The notes below the pieces were generated by a model. It saw only the letters and a list, made by a program, of their open reading frames with translations. It searched no databases and was not told the origin of the DNA. From contig JAHWDD010000001.1 of NCBI GenBank assembly GCA_023897205.1, forward strand, positions 3,472,001 to 3,536,000: a stretch of 64,000 bases of DNA, read 5' to 3'. The position numbers were made by a program, and so were the translations under genes. Below are positions 20,526 through 32,215 of this stretch, in pieces (position 1 is the first letter of the stretch; every line of letters begins with the position of its first letter). The DNA is from Exophiala sp. HKRS030 (lineage: Eukaryota; Ascomycota; Eurotiomycetes; Chaetothyriales; Herpotrichiellaceae).

Positions 20526-22883
20526 TTTGACGAAGTTGGGCCGAAGCGGCTTTGAGCTTCCGGTGATTCAAGGGAGAGCAAGCAGATGATGGGGGATCAA
20601 CAGACACAGATAAACGAGGGGAGATGAAGCACTTTTATGAGTGATCTGATCTCGTTGCGTCCAAAGTCAGATCACGACGCATGGTCCCTAAACAATCGGG
20701 AGGAAGGACAATTCGAGAATTGTGATAAGGCTCGTTGGTGTGGTGGAGGATTGTAGCAATCACCATTGGCGGAAGCGAGTAGATGCCAAGAAGAGAGGCG
20801 GACTCCGCTTTCCCCAAAAAGACAAGATCTAAGTCGATAGCTTGGAGGAAGGCTGTCTGCATCCCCGCCCCACTGATAGTGTTCGACAAGGTCAATGGTC
20901 GACTTTGCTTCTTCCATCAATGACAGTCGTCGGAGAGCGGCGACCAACACAAATCCACGAGTAGAGAGTCGAGGCTGATTTTACTTCGTTTGGACTTTCC
21001 CCAAAGCCTGCGATTCGCCTATTAGCTGCTCCCCTACCCTTTGAGTCAACACGAACACCTCAAGTTGCTTTCTCCATGTTCGTGCTGGCATCTGCGGAGG
21101 CTGGCGGGTGCCCTTATCAGGCCGTACTTGCCCAAGACTTTCTCGTACATGATCCTGAGCTCGAACCAGGAGACTGGCGCTTCTGGGCGTTGGCTGTTTT
21201 GATTATGTTAGATGATGTGTACTCCAGCACCGCCGTACCAAATCATTGTCATCGTCGGTCGTGATACCATCATTCCATCACTCGACCGGCCGACGTTCCC
21301 ACCAGGACTGCGCCGGGGAAAGATTACGTTTAGCAATGACAATTGGATCGGCAATGGGTAGAAGTGTCCAAGACAGGGTCCTGCCGCAGATCCAAGCGGG
21401 TACAACTTTGAGCCAATCAGAGTGGCCAATGAGGCCCGTAGTGCCGTTGCTCGGGACGAGAGGAGGAACCAGAACAGGTGCATCTGACATCAATTGTACT
21501 CAGTTATGTACATGTTACCACGCGACTCGCTTATCGGGTTCCAAGCAGTCAAGCACTGCTCAGATTTGTCGGTACTACAAATGTGCATGATCGTCCTTGG
21601 AAGATAGGGTGCCGAATGAGGTGGAAGAGGCCAAGGGATGAGGAATCGAGGGACTGGGAGACTGACAGACTGACAGACTGTGCGATTCTGGCTTTCAACT
21701 GACCTTGGAGGGACACAAAGACAAATGACCAAATTCGAAAGGGGTAGTGGCTCACTAGCAGTGACCAGGTCAATTCAACCCTCGCCGTGCCTCGCATGAC
21801 ATTCCCAATCCTGACTCCAGTTCCGAACCGCAACCCTGAAACACCTCGTGCGCCTAGAGGGAATCTGCTAAGTGCCTCTTAGTAGGTCCGGGAGCTAAGA
21901 AACGCCAAGAAAGCAAGTTGTCACATGATCTCAGGCACGGGTTCGAACCACGTCGAGTCCTTGGAATTTTGATCTTTTTGGAAAATTTGGTGTTTCTTAG
22001 TATTGTTTTTACCGGATCGGGTGGTTAACTTGGGAATACTGGAGTACATATGCTTTGATACGATACAATGATGGGATTATCAGGCACAATGCTAAGTATG
22101 ACAAAAACTTGAGTAGTCTATAGACTGAGACATAGAGAGCGGGCCCCTGAAGAGCCACGGGTTTTATAAATCCCACAACCTCACAACCTCACAACCTCAC
22201 TACTCAGCTTTCATCATTCATGATTCTTCGATCAAGCTCTAGTATGATTGTGATGCACTTCATATCTTTTATTGCTCTTCCTCAAACACATCATTTCGTG
22301 AACATTCTATATCGGTATCCCGCCTTCAGAAGATATATCGGAGGATGAAAGTTCGAGAATAAGATATGGCATTCGTTCATCACATCACAAGTACCGACCT
22401 GGACACTTCAACAACACCAAATATTCATGCCTCTAGGCTCCAACTCGCAGCGAGCGAACTACTGCAATCAAAAGCTGTGACGGACTGACACACCCAGCAG
22501 ACATCACTTGATCACGAGGAATGCGGAGTATTTCCAGATCTACCAAAACCTTGACACTCTTCTAACTTCCGAGGTATATGTTCGTACCCAATGATCCTGA
22601 CTCGCAAGCTTTGCTGCCCGCACTTCCAGATGCGTCAATGATCATGGTTATTGGAGGTCTTTCTGGAGGGTTGACAATGTGGTGGCATGCTCTATCCATC
22701 TCTCCTCGGTATACCTAGACCGATAGACCGGGAACATTTCGTTCATTGACACACCAATCGTCGTGTCATCGTTTACTGTTATATCTATCTATATACGACG
22801 TAAGTCCCGCTAAAGGTTAATCCTCGAGGTAAAATCTCTCTTTGTCGAATCATTTTATCCCTCTTGCGGTCTCGAATGCCATA
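20526..22883. other. 2.4-kb divergent intergenic region
   Basis: Lies between azgA (minus) and the monooxygenase gene (plus). It contains a short tandem repeat CACAACCT x3 at about 22174-22200 and an AT-rich tract near 21960-22060. A GGTTCGAACC decamer near 21944 resembles a tRNA T-loop, but no cloverleaf could be formed. No coding gene was supported. Confidence 0.5.
22174..22200. repeat. tandem CACAACCT microsatellite
   Basis: Three consecutive copies of an 8-bp unit (CACAACCT) in the azgA/monooxygenase intergenic region. No function is apparent. Confidence 0.6.
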
Positions 22884-24598
22884 ATGGCGGCTTTGCCAAA
22901 TAGACCCAAGGACTTCGACAGCAGTCAACACAGTATCGATAACGCCGTCAATGGAACCAAGCCAGAGGTGAATGGCGATACCCAGCCACGCAATGTCGAC
23001 ATTGACGTTTTGATCATTGGTGGAGGCTTTGGGGGTATGTATGGCCTCCACCAATTCCGTAAACTTGGACTTTCAGTCAAGCTGTTCGAGGCTGGGTCTG
23101 GGTTCGGAGGAACTTGGCATTGGAACAGATATCCAGGAGCTCGTGTCGACAGCGAAACGCCATTCTATTCACTGTCCATCCCCGAAGTATACAAAGGGTG
23201 GAACTTTTCCGAACGCTTCCCCGACCACAGAGAACTCCGTGAGTATTTTGCTCACATTGACAAGACACTTGATCTTAGCAAGGACGCCATCTTCAACACG
23301 ATAGTCACCGAAGCAAAGTACGACACTTCCAGGGGCAAATGGCAGGTCAAGACCGACGACGGCAGTCTAGCCACATGCACCTACCTCGTCTCATGTACCG
23401 GCAGCTCATACAAGAAACACTTTCCCGACTTCAAGAACTTGTCCGAGTACAAGGGTCGTCTCATTCACAGCGCTCTGTACCCGGACGAGCTCGACGTCAA
23501 AGGCAAGAAAGTATGCGTGATTGGATCAGGTGCTACAGGGGTCCAGATCGTGCAGACCCTCGCACGCGAAGATTGCCGATTGTTCGCTTGCGTACGTACG
23601 CCGAACGTCGCCATTCCCATGCACCAAAGAAAGTTGACCAAAGAGGAACAAGAGCACGGCAAAAGCTTTTATCAAGCTGTGCTGCGGTCTGCCAAAGAAT
23701 GCGCCTCGGGGTTCCCTTACAACCCAGCCACCAAGACCTTCTACGAAGCCTCGCCTGAGGAGCGAATTGCATACTGGGAAGATTTATGGCAACGAGGCGG
23801 TTTTGCATTCCTGATCTCCAACTACCGACAGTTCCTGACTGACAAGGATGCAAACCGTGAATTCTACCGTTTCTGGGCAAATAAAGTGCGTGCTCGAATC
23901 AGTGACCCGGTCAAACGCGATATCATGGCACCACTTGATCAGGGCCATTGGTTCGGTACCAAACGACCCAGTCTGGAACAGGATTATTACGAGATGATCG
24001 ATCGCGACAACGTGACGCTGGTCGACCTGAACAAGACACCACTGCAGGAATTCACCCAGTCCGGCATCACATTCGGCACCGGCACAGACGCGCAACACCA
24101 CGACTTCGACATCGTCATCCTAGCCACCGGCTACGACTCGGTGACGGGATCACTGATCGACCTGGGTCTGACGGACACAGACGGCAAGCCTCTATCGGAG
24201 AAATGGAAGTCCGGCACGTATACACACTTGGGATTGACGATCGACAAGATGCCGAATTTTTTCATGGTGTACTCGCCACAGGCGCCGACCAGCTTGTCCA
24301 ACGGCCCGCCGATCATCGAGATCCAAATCGACTGGATCGCCGACGCCATCACCAAGATGCGCCAGGAAAAGATCAAATACATCGATGCCAAATTCGAAGC
24401 GTCCGAGAAATGGAGGAACGATATCCAGGAGGTCAATAAATCGACCCTATACCCCGAGACGAACAGTTGGTATATGGGGCTAATATCCCCGGTAAGCCGC
24501 GAGAGCAGTTGATCTATTTGAACGGAGTCGATGCCTACAACCGCGTCACGAGGGACGCCCTGGACGGGTGGAAGGGCTTCAATGTCGTCAAGGCATGA
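22884..24598 (+). CDS. Baeyer-Villiger / flavin-containing monooxygenase (CHMO-like)
   Basis: FAD- and NADPH-dependent oxygenase that inserts oxygen next to a carbonyl, turning ketones into esters or lactones. The N-terminal Rossmann motif DVLIIGGGFGGMYG (about 43-56) binds FAD, GGTWHWNRYPGARVDSE is the typical BVMO stretch, and the second Rossmann motif VCVIGSGATGVQ (about 210-221) binds NADPH. The BVMO fingerprint is present but altered: YKGRLIHSALYPDE has Tyr where Phe and Trp are usual. ATG 22884 (MAALPNRP) is the first in frame. The frame breaks at GGGG 24476-24479; one more G continues as ANIPGKPREQLIYLNGVDAY to a TGA at 24596, giving 571 aa with the normal family C-terminus. The substrate is unknown. 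It converges on the aminotransferase gene. Confidence 0.9.
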
Positions 24599-25121
24599 TT
24601 ATTCTTTTTCTCCAAAGATAGTGGATTCGTCATCTTACAGTCTACATAGGGAACGCAGTTTGATCAAAAGACATGACTCTGGGTTTTGCTCTTAGGACTG
24701 TTCATCGAATCGCCTACGCGTCGTGATCTAACCTTGAAATTGTTTTTGCTATGGCGGAAAGACGATGCCAACATCGCCAGGCTGATACCAACGCTCGTTC
24801 TTTTTTTCCCTCCAAAGGACACCGTGGAAAATGCCGTGCTCGAGTCTGGTGGCTGGAGAGCATGCCGCAAAGAATATACACCGTTTTCATGACATCAAGT
24901 GTGATGCAAGAACCATAAAACAACGCACTGAAACCAACCCCGTGCTGTGTTGAAGCTGTACAAAAACGCCCCTAGTACACTGACCCTGTGTTCATGAGGG
25001 GTTTGCATGACCTATGAACGAACTCGTCGTACCAGTCTCGAGTTTCTCAATGCATCAGAGGTTTGAGCTGGAGATGGGATATGGGAGCTGGAAGCGAAGG
25101 GGACGATGGACAAAGAACGAA
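24599..25121. other. convergent 3' intergenic region
   Basis: 523 nt between the converging monooxygenase and aminotransferase genes. It contains only short ORFs on both strands without conserved features. Confidence 0.45.
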
Positions 25122-26893
25122 TCACGTGGCATGGCCGTTTACACCGTTCTCCACGGCCACCACGGTGGTGGTTGGGGGTAGACCGAATTCGACTCTTAAG
25201 CCCTCGCCGATTTTCTCGACAGCTTGGATCATTTTGTCCTCTGCGGCGGCGGCAAAAGTGAGACGGATGAATAGTTGCTCGTCGGTTAACCTCTCGGCTC
25301 TGAACCACGAGCCCTTGGCACACAGGCTGCCTTGGTGGGCGAGGGTCTCGAAGACGCGATGCTCGATCTGTAGGATCTCTTCAGCCGTCATGCCCGTGTC
25401 CTTCTTGTACGATGGGTGCTGGGTGACGTCGAGGTTGATCCAGTGGAACATGCCAGCTTCAGGCGGCGTCCACGAGGCAATGGTCGAAGGTAAGTGGCGC
25501 TCGCAAGCATTGACGATAACGTCCCGGCGCCGTGTATACTCGGCGCGAATGTACATCAGCCACTCGAGGAATCCCTTGTGGCCCCAATTGCGTTCCAGGA
25601 GGTTGTATAAGGCCACCAACGCGAATCCTGACGGCGTCTGTGCGCTGACTTCACTGTGTCGCAGGAACCGCTCAATCACTTGTGTTGAGCCTGTGACCCA
25701 GCCGCATCGCGAACCAGGAGCGATGATTTTAGAAAACGAGTCAAGTCGCAGCACGCGGCCTGAGGTGTCGAGGCTGAGGTAAGATGGCGTCAGGTTGTGC
25801 AGGAAGTCTGCCACCGAACTCGGTTGGAAAGGCTTGGCAATGGTATGAATTTGCCCAGAGACATACGGTTCCATCTGGAGGAAATAGTATGGTTCGTCTT
25901 CTAAAATGAACAGATCATGTTTTTCCGCTACTGCATAGAGTGCTTTTCTCCGGGAGAGTGATTGTGTGCTGGCAGTCGGGTTTTGACCGGTAGGAACTGT
26001 GTAGACGAGAAAGGGTTTGGGGGCGTTTCGTTCCTTCTCATCCCAGGTTGAAAGGGTCTTGTCTAAGTCATCTGGCAGCATTCCTTCGGAATCCATCTTG
26101 ATGCCAAGGACTTTGACACCCATGGGTAAGACTGTTTCGATAGCAGAGCTGAAGCTATATTCCTCGGTGATAACATAATGGCCCTTTTCAGTGAACATGC
26201 GGAGGGAGATTTCAAGTGCAGAAGTACTGCCAGCAGTCATGCAAACATCCCAATCAGAATAAGGGGGATCATGCACGATTTCGGTATGTTCGGTTACGAA
26301 ACGTAGCAAGGCACCCGGTCCCATAGACTGGCCATAGTTCAAAGCAATGTGAAGATCATACATAGCATCTTCGGTCTTTGTGTCGTATTTGCCGGTCGAG
26401 AAAGTCTCAGCAGAGGAGACTTGGTCCTCTGCAAAGTGAGGTGCCACGGGGAATTTCGCGCTCAGTTGATGAAATGGGAAGTACTCGCTATTGAAGGATT
26501 CAAGCGTCAGAGATGGTAACGGTGAGCTGACAAGACCTTGTCAGACGTCGGGAAAGACTCACGGAGAAGGTAGACCGCCACATAGACTGATGGTTTCCTT
26601 TCGGAAGTATTTCATGGCTCCCTTCAACGAAGATGGTTGCCGAAGCTTGCTTTCGGTCGAGATACGATGGTCCCAACGTTTGGCAAGGGGCTTCTTCGAC
26701 GAGTTCTTGCTCTTGAACATGTGAGCAGACGAGAAAGCTGCCACTATTGTAGAAAGAGGTTCTGACTGTCGACGATGAGTGAGAACATCGTCGATGCCGA
26801 ATCTTGTCGCTTTCTCCCCTTGACAAGAACGGGGTCAGGTACCAGTACGCTGGAGGTGTCTGTGACTGGCGCCACCTCAGCATGAGGAGCCAT
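25122..26893 (-). CDS. aromatic amino acid / aminoadipate aminotransferase (ARO8-like)
   Basis: PLP-dependent fold-type I transaminase of the Aro8/kynurenine-aminoadipate group, expected in cytosol, acting on aromatic amino acids and 2-aminoadipate. Exons are 26893-26563 and 26487-25122, with intron 26488-26562 (GTGAGT...CAATAG). The length is 565 aa after one base is restored. Early conserved block: AHMFKSKNSSKKPLAKRWDH. Catalytic-domain markers are TAGSTSALEISLRMF, YTVPTGQNPTAS (Asn contacts PLP), ILEDEPYYFLQM (Asp/Tyr of the PLP pocket) and SFSKIIAPGSRCGW with the Schiff-base lysine. The frame breaks at CCCC 26816-26819; with a fifth base the first exon runs without interruption through KGEKATRFGIDDVLTHRR into AAFSSAHMFK. 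The start ATG 26893 gives MAPHAEVAPV. Confidence 0.92.
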
Positions 26894-28142
26894 GATGGTG
26901 GTATTGGTCGGGAAAGTATTGATCAAAGTACCAGGCCTGATACTGAGCAAGGTTAAACGTTTTCCGCAAACAAGGTAGGAAATGTTAGTGGGACGTGGTC
27001 ACAATAAATATCTTATCTGAAAAGGACAGTGGATCCTAGCAAAGGGGAGGGACCTTCTAGAATAGGTCTTGTGATGAGCAACCTTATTCAAACGAATGAC
27101 CTCAAGGTTAGAGCAATCAATGGACAAATATGGCGGTATTAGGTAAACCAAAGTGAGATAATGGAAGAGGGGGCCTTGCAAGGGCCTTGCAAGAGTATTT
27201 CGTATGTTATGTTTGTAGGACAGGTACCTTGAATGGATCCACGACGAACCCAGCGGTTGGGACAGAGCCACTCGCTTTGTGGCGGCAGCAAGGTTATCGC
27301 CGGCTACTCGGAGGCACTAAGTCATGTGACCATTTACTTTACTGCTTATCATTGGCCGTTCCCTCATGCGCTGTGACCACTTGTGACTGTGCAGTGGGCT
27401 TCTGTAGGTGCCCAGGTATCAAACCTTTTCATCAAAGGGCGCGACGCACAGCACTCACTAACAAGCTTCAAGTCCGCACGTTAGGGGAATGTATAATCCC
27501 CGTAGCCTAGACATGCAGACTGACGTACGTTCCACTGGCCTTGGCACCGCGCATACTGAATCCATGTTATATCAGATATCAAAGGGCGTCGCCTAAATAC
27601 GCAACTTGGTCTATGTTGCCGGTAAAAGTCTGTTCTTCCGGTCGATGCTGTCGAAGCTGTTTCAGTAACACTGACGCCACCACTGTTTCAATCACATTAT
27701 CATTCACCATAAACGTCCAGTTCAACGCGAAAATTCAAAGTTTTATTCTTCACAGCACCAGTCCACCTCTCTTCTCGTCCGGCTCATCTCGAAGCCGCCG
27801 CTGTCACCATTCGCTTTCACTCTTGCGCTAACTTGGCCAAATAACTATTGCTTTTTCCAGATCAAAATCTGACTTTCCCGTATTCAGACAGCCCCCAAGT
27901 CCAGCCCAAACCATTCCATCCCTTTCTTAATCCTAGTCTCCTATGATGTCATTTACAGCTGTCCATTGGGGTACAGAAGGGAGGGAGGCCTCCATGCTCG
28001 ATGTATCGTAGATTCTTCAACTCTTCCACTCCTCCAATGCTACCAATTCCGCCCGGCCGTGCTCGCGGGATAGGTAAGTAGCGGGCCCTCGTAGTCTGCT
28101 GTGTCAGGGCCATCTTGACCCCGCTGGCCTTTGTCGTCGAAA
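26894..28142. other. intergenic, aminotransferase promoter and HAP3 3' region
   Basis: 1.25 kb between two minus-strand genes. It contains a directly repeated AAGGGCCTTGCAAG tract near 27175-27192. ORFs on both strands have no recognisable domains. No RNA gene was seen. Confidence 0.5.
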
Positions 28143-29400
28143 CTAGTAATTGTCGCTGGAAATGCCATTGTGGCCAGTCGGCACGGCGCCGGGATAGCCG
28201 TAAGCGCCGGCACCGTCGTGATCGTTGGGATTCAAGCCGTGACCTTGGTTCAATAGTTCGTTGGAAGTCTCGGATTGCCCAGGCCCGTAGCCTGCACCCC
28301 ACCTCCTGAGGTATTGCTCTGGCCACCGCCGACGGGACCGCCATAGCCGCTGCTGGTAGGTCTGTTCTGGTTCTCGCCCCTTGTGGATTGGGTCTCATCC
28401 CAATCAGTTCAATTGTTCAGAATCTTGGTCCTCGTCGAGCTGACAAAGGAGACGGGGAGGACTGGAAAGTCAAAACTCACTTCGCGATACTTGGAAAGAT
28501 AAATCTTCAGCGCTTCCGCGTAGTTTTCGAACCCCAACGATGTCATGGCGAACAAAATGTCCTCGCCATTCACCGTCTTCCGTTTCTCTTGTTGACACTT
28601 TTCGGATGCTGTGCAACGTTAGTCAACAGAAAGATATCCACGATGGTTCGACAGCGCTTCACGAACCTTCGCTGGTGATGAACGAGATGAACTCGCTCAC
28701 GCATTCCTGCATGCATTCCTTTGCTTCTTTGGCAATTTTGGCGTTTTCGGGTAGAGCAGTCTTCATGATACGGGCGACTGGAGCAAAGTTACGTATGTTA
28801 GCATCTGACGAGGCGGCCAAAGAAGACGACGACGTAGAGGAACGAGAGACATGTTGTCTAGGACGTGAAGCATTTGGTTCAAAGTCTGAAGACATGATGT
28901 CCAAGTAGACAATTGTTATGGCCAAGAGAAGGCCTGTGAGTGGACAGAGACGAGACCAGGCAGGGAAGAGGCGAGATGCGATGCAAGTCATGGCCAGGAG
29001 GAGAAGAGAGGCGGCAACGAATGAGAAGCTGGTGGTCTAAATCGTGGTGCAGCGTCGTACACTCGGATTCGCACATTCGGCCGGCAACGTCCAGAGGCGC
29101 GGCAAGGTCGCATGATTGTAACGCAAGGGTCGAACAAATCAAATTCCGTGAGAGAGAGGAGGTAGGAAATGTGGTTGGACATGTGAAGTGGTCGCAAAGG
29201 GTTGTGTAAAGGAGATTGTAAGGGGGAATTTGGGACGACTGACCGTTCGCAATGGGGAGCCATCGGTCTTGCTCTTTGACCTCGAATTCACCTACGCCGG
29301 TGCCTTGTGCTCCTTCTGCGTCGTTGTCCATCGGTCCCAGCTCTTCACCAGACTGTGCACTTTGTTCGACATCAGCGTCTTTGGGTGGGGAGGCGGACAT
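28143..29400 (-). CDS. hapC: CCAAT-binding factor subunit HAP3 / NF-YB (HapC)
   Basis: Histone-fold subunit of the CCAAT-binding complex that, with HAP2 and HAP5 homologues, controls respiration, iron and redox genes in fungi. Exons are 29400-29244, 28777-28667, 28608-28481 and 28393-28143, with introns 28778-29243 (466 nt), 28609-28666 and 28394-28480. The histone fold spans about residues 43-132: [20 protein letters not shown], then [20 protein letters not shown], then [20 protein letters not shown]. The second donor is GTTCGT and the last acceptor is GAG, both weak but required to give [14 protein letters not shown]. The Gly-rich tail changes frame at CCCC 28297-28300; a fifth base gives NTSGGGGAGYGPG and a 215-aa protein ending [10 protein letters not shown]. 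The N-terminus is acidic ([13 protein letters not shown]). Confidence 0.94.
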
Positions 29401-30184
29401 GATGTAGTTCGAGGATAGCCGCAGCGGCCGGGGAGCAGGGCGAGAAACGTATGGCTAGCGGTGACGTGGTCACACACACGAGGCGGCAGGGCGAGGCACA
29501 GTGCCTAGGTGCCTGACACGGTGGGATGAGTTGCTGGTCAGACGACGGGTCTAGCTTTCACAGAGTGAAATTGGTGCCCAAGATCAGACCCTTGCACGGC
29601 GGAATTTGCTGGAACGAAGCTTTGTTGGACGAATCGGCAGAGGTGAATCGTGAGGCGGTCTACTAGTCGAGCAGGAGAAAGGGCCCAAGCCAGTGGAAGA
29701 GCGGTGGGATGAATGACGGTGGTGGGAAGAGTAAGCGGTGGAGTTTGCGATTCGATTAGATTCGATCCAAGGGGTATGGATGAGTGGCCGAGGAAGTGAT
29801 GATGGTTTGAGACGAGGGCCGGGACGGACAGCTGCAGGAAACGGTCACTATGGATGAGGATGTATATGCGACTGGCTGTGTTTTGTTACTAGACGTTGAT
29901 CAGCTATAGATAGCGGACAGAGGGTGGAGTTGGTGGACAAGTATGGTTCGGGTGTATCAAGACTGCGGATGGTGATGACGGAAGGCGGATGGATGGATGG
30001 ATGTGACTGGAGGGAACACACATTGACCAGGTAGGTGCTTAGGTGCTTAGGTGCTAGATTGAGATGGATACGGACACCACGAGGGCGAGAAAGAGATTGT
30101 TTCGTTGGTCGACTAATGCGCCGTGAAGATGGGGTACGTACCTAAGCAGTATGTGTGAGTACGAAGGATTAGAGTGTACAAATG

Positions 30185-30265
30185 GCAGTCGCGATGGTAG
30201 TTGCAGTTGCAGTAGCAGTAGCAGTCGCAGTGGCCGTGACAGTGGCAGGAGCGGTAGTGGGACTG
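30185..30265. repeat. degenerate GCAGTN hexanucleotide repeat
   Basis: About a dozen degenerate copies of a 6-bp unit (GCAGTT/GCAGTA/GCAGTC/GCAGTG). It creates an artificial Ala/Val-alternating open frame on the plus strand and should not be read as a gene. Confidence 0.65.
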
Positions 30266-30409
30266 GAGGGAGTTGGTGGCGGTGGTGAGACAGTGAGACA
30301 GTGCGAATGCGCGAATGTGCGAGGGTGGATGAGTAGGTGGTGGTGCTCGGTTGGCTGGTCGCAAAGCGGCTTGAAGTTGTGCGCCGAGTAGAGTTGAAGC
30401 TAAAGTACG

Positions 30410-30441
30410 ACGACAAGACGACAAGACGACAAGACGACAAG
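30410..30441. repeat. tandem ACGACAAG x4
   Basis: Four perfect 8-bp units followed by a degenerate one. It is a simple minisatellite about 1 kb upstream of the HAP3 start. Confidence 0.7.
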
Positions 30442-30524
30442 ACAACGAGACGATGAAGCGAACAACGGATTCAACAATCAAGCACGGTAAAGGTAGGTAG
30501 TTAGGTTATGCAGAGCGTATGCAG

Positions 30525-30560
30525 GGTGGCAGAGTGGCAGAATGGCAGAATGGCGGGATG
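30525..30560. repeat. tandem GTGGCAGA/ATGGCAGA microsatellite
   Basis: About four copies of an 8-bp unit (GTGGCAGA, ATGGCAGA, ATGGCGGG) in the HAP3 upstream region. Confidence 0.55.
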
Positions 30561-32206
30561 GGACACGACCCTGAGCGAGACTTGGAAGATGCCAAAGAGA
30601 TGTGAGAAGGAGATGAGGAAGGAATGGTGGAGTACTAACTACTACAGTTAGTACATAACCACCTACCTAGTAGTTGCTAAGTACTTCATACTACTACTTA
30701 ACTTCAGGTTCTCGTTCCAACCAAAGTTCCTCGAAATGCCTATTAGGTGTTAGCAAATACTAGGTAACAGGCTAGCAGTATTATGGTGGTATTACCTGGT
30801 CGAGTCACGCCCCTAGTGGCACCTTATCCGACCTCTACAAGCAGCGGGAACTCTCTCCGTCTCCGTACTCTGTTCTCCCAGTACGTACATACTGTATTTT
30901 GGAGCGCTAATCCTGTCTAAAATGTGCGAGGTTGGAGATTAACATGGATCACCTCAGGGCGGCATCATCCAACCCCCACCAATAAATCACTTCGAGGGTC
31001 ACGAGGTACTCCCCGTCAGTGCCCGTCCTGAATCGACTCATGTGACTTCATCAGCCTCTCCCCACAACGCACTTTATGTCTTCACAACAATCAACAATCA
31101 ACAACAGCACAATTAAGCCCGCGTCCACGACAACGCTCTCGCCTAAGACCGGATTACATAGCCTGGATTATATCCACGTATGCACCACATCATGATGTCG
31201 ACATAACTCGTCAGCCAAACTCTGTATGTAGTATCATGTCCGGATATTCTTGCTTTGAATTATGCATACCCCTACCATCCGACCAACTTGCAGCCACAAT
31301 GACCTCGACAGCCTCATCCGACTTCTTTCATACTGTCCTGTACATATCTAGGCCTGCCGGCATGGCCAACGACACATTCACGCCTTGCTTTTTCTTCTAT
31401 CCTTAGCATGCAGGCTGTAGTCATGCTACCGGCACTTCATATCTTTCCCGCTTCAAAGCCAGCACAAGCCCAACAATCCAGACAAACCCTGACGGGAGAA
31501 GCAATCATCTGCCCCAAGCAAGGCCTATCCATGTCTCTGGAAATCCTAAATCTATATTCCAGGGTTTCCGGATGCTTTACATCGTAGGTACACAATTATT
31601 ACTATACGACACGACCACACCGCCTTATGCAAGATCCGGAAATGCCTCTGAATAGATCAAGGAATAAGGAAAAACAGTACTCGCATCCGAATACAGCAAT
31701 TTCAAGGCACTGCGTTGATCTCTAGACACGCTCGTTTGCGATCGACTGTTGCATAGATGGCAACGGCCTCCCAAAATCATCAACTCAAATGCTGTGTATC
31801 TCGAAGCTCAATTTCCCATGTCGTGGTACAATCACCAACCAGCATCACAGGTCACCGACGTCGATCACATGAAAGGGCACTGACGCGTGCAATCAATCCA
31901 ATCAAGCGCCAGTTCACCCATTGAATTTCTGTGATTCGTTTCCATCAACATGTGACACCTGTCCGGGCCACTGTTTTCCCTCTTTAGTAAAACTGATTGA
32001 GTCGCCGGCTTTTGCCGCTGCCATTGATTGCGGTTCATCGAGAAAAAGTGTCAAGTTGAGGAAGGACTCTTGGTTGTTTTGAGGCAGGCACCCCTGACGG
32101 CCTTGTCCAACGTGCCTGCCAACAAAGACGCCCGGCTAGGCAGCCAAGCACCCCTCGGCCTCGGCCTTGGGACCCTTGACCCTTTCTGACCCTTACAGTT
32201 CTCCCG

Positions 32207-32215
32207 TACTCCGTA
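32207..32215 (-). promoter_or_regulatory. TACGGAGTA motif (copy 2)
   Basis: Exact copy, present as TACTCCGTA on the plus strand, in gene-free DNA. See the finding on recurrence. Confidence 0.3.

Noticed and set aside
21900..21970. Possible tRNA (GGTTCGAACC T-loop-like sequence)
   Set aside because: The T stem has a mismatch and no acceptor stem, D arm or anticodon arm could be placed around it.
30182..30391. Ala/Val-repeat ORF upstream of HAP3
   Set aside because: It is a by-product of the GCAGTN microsatellite.
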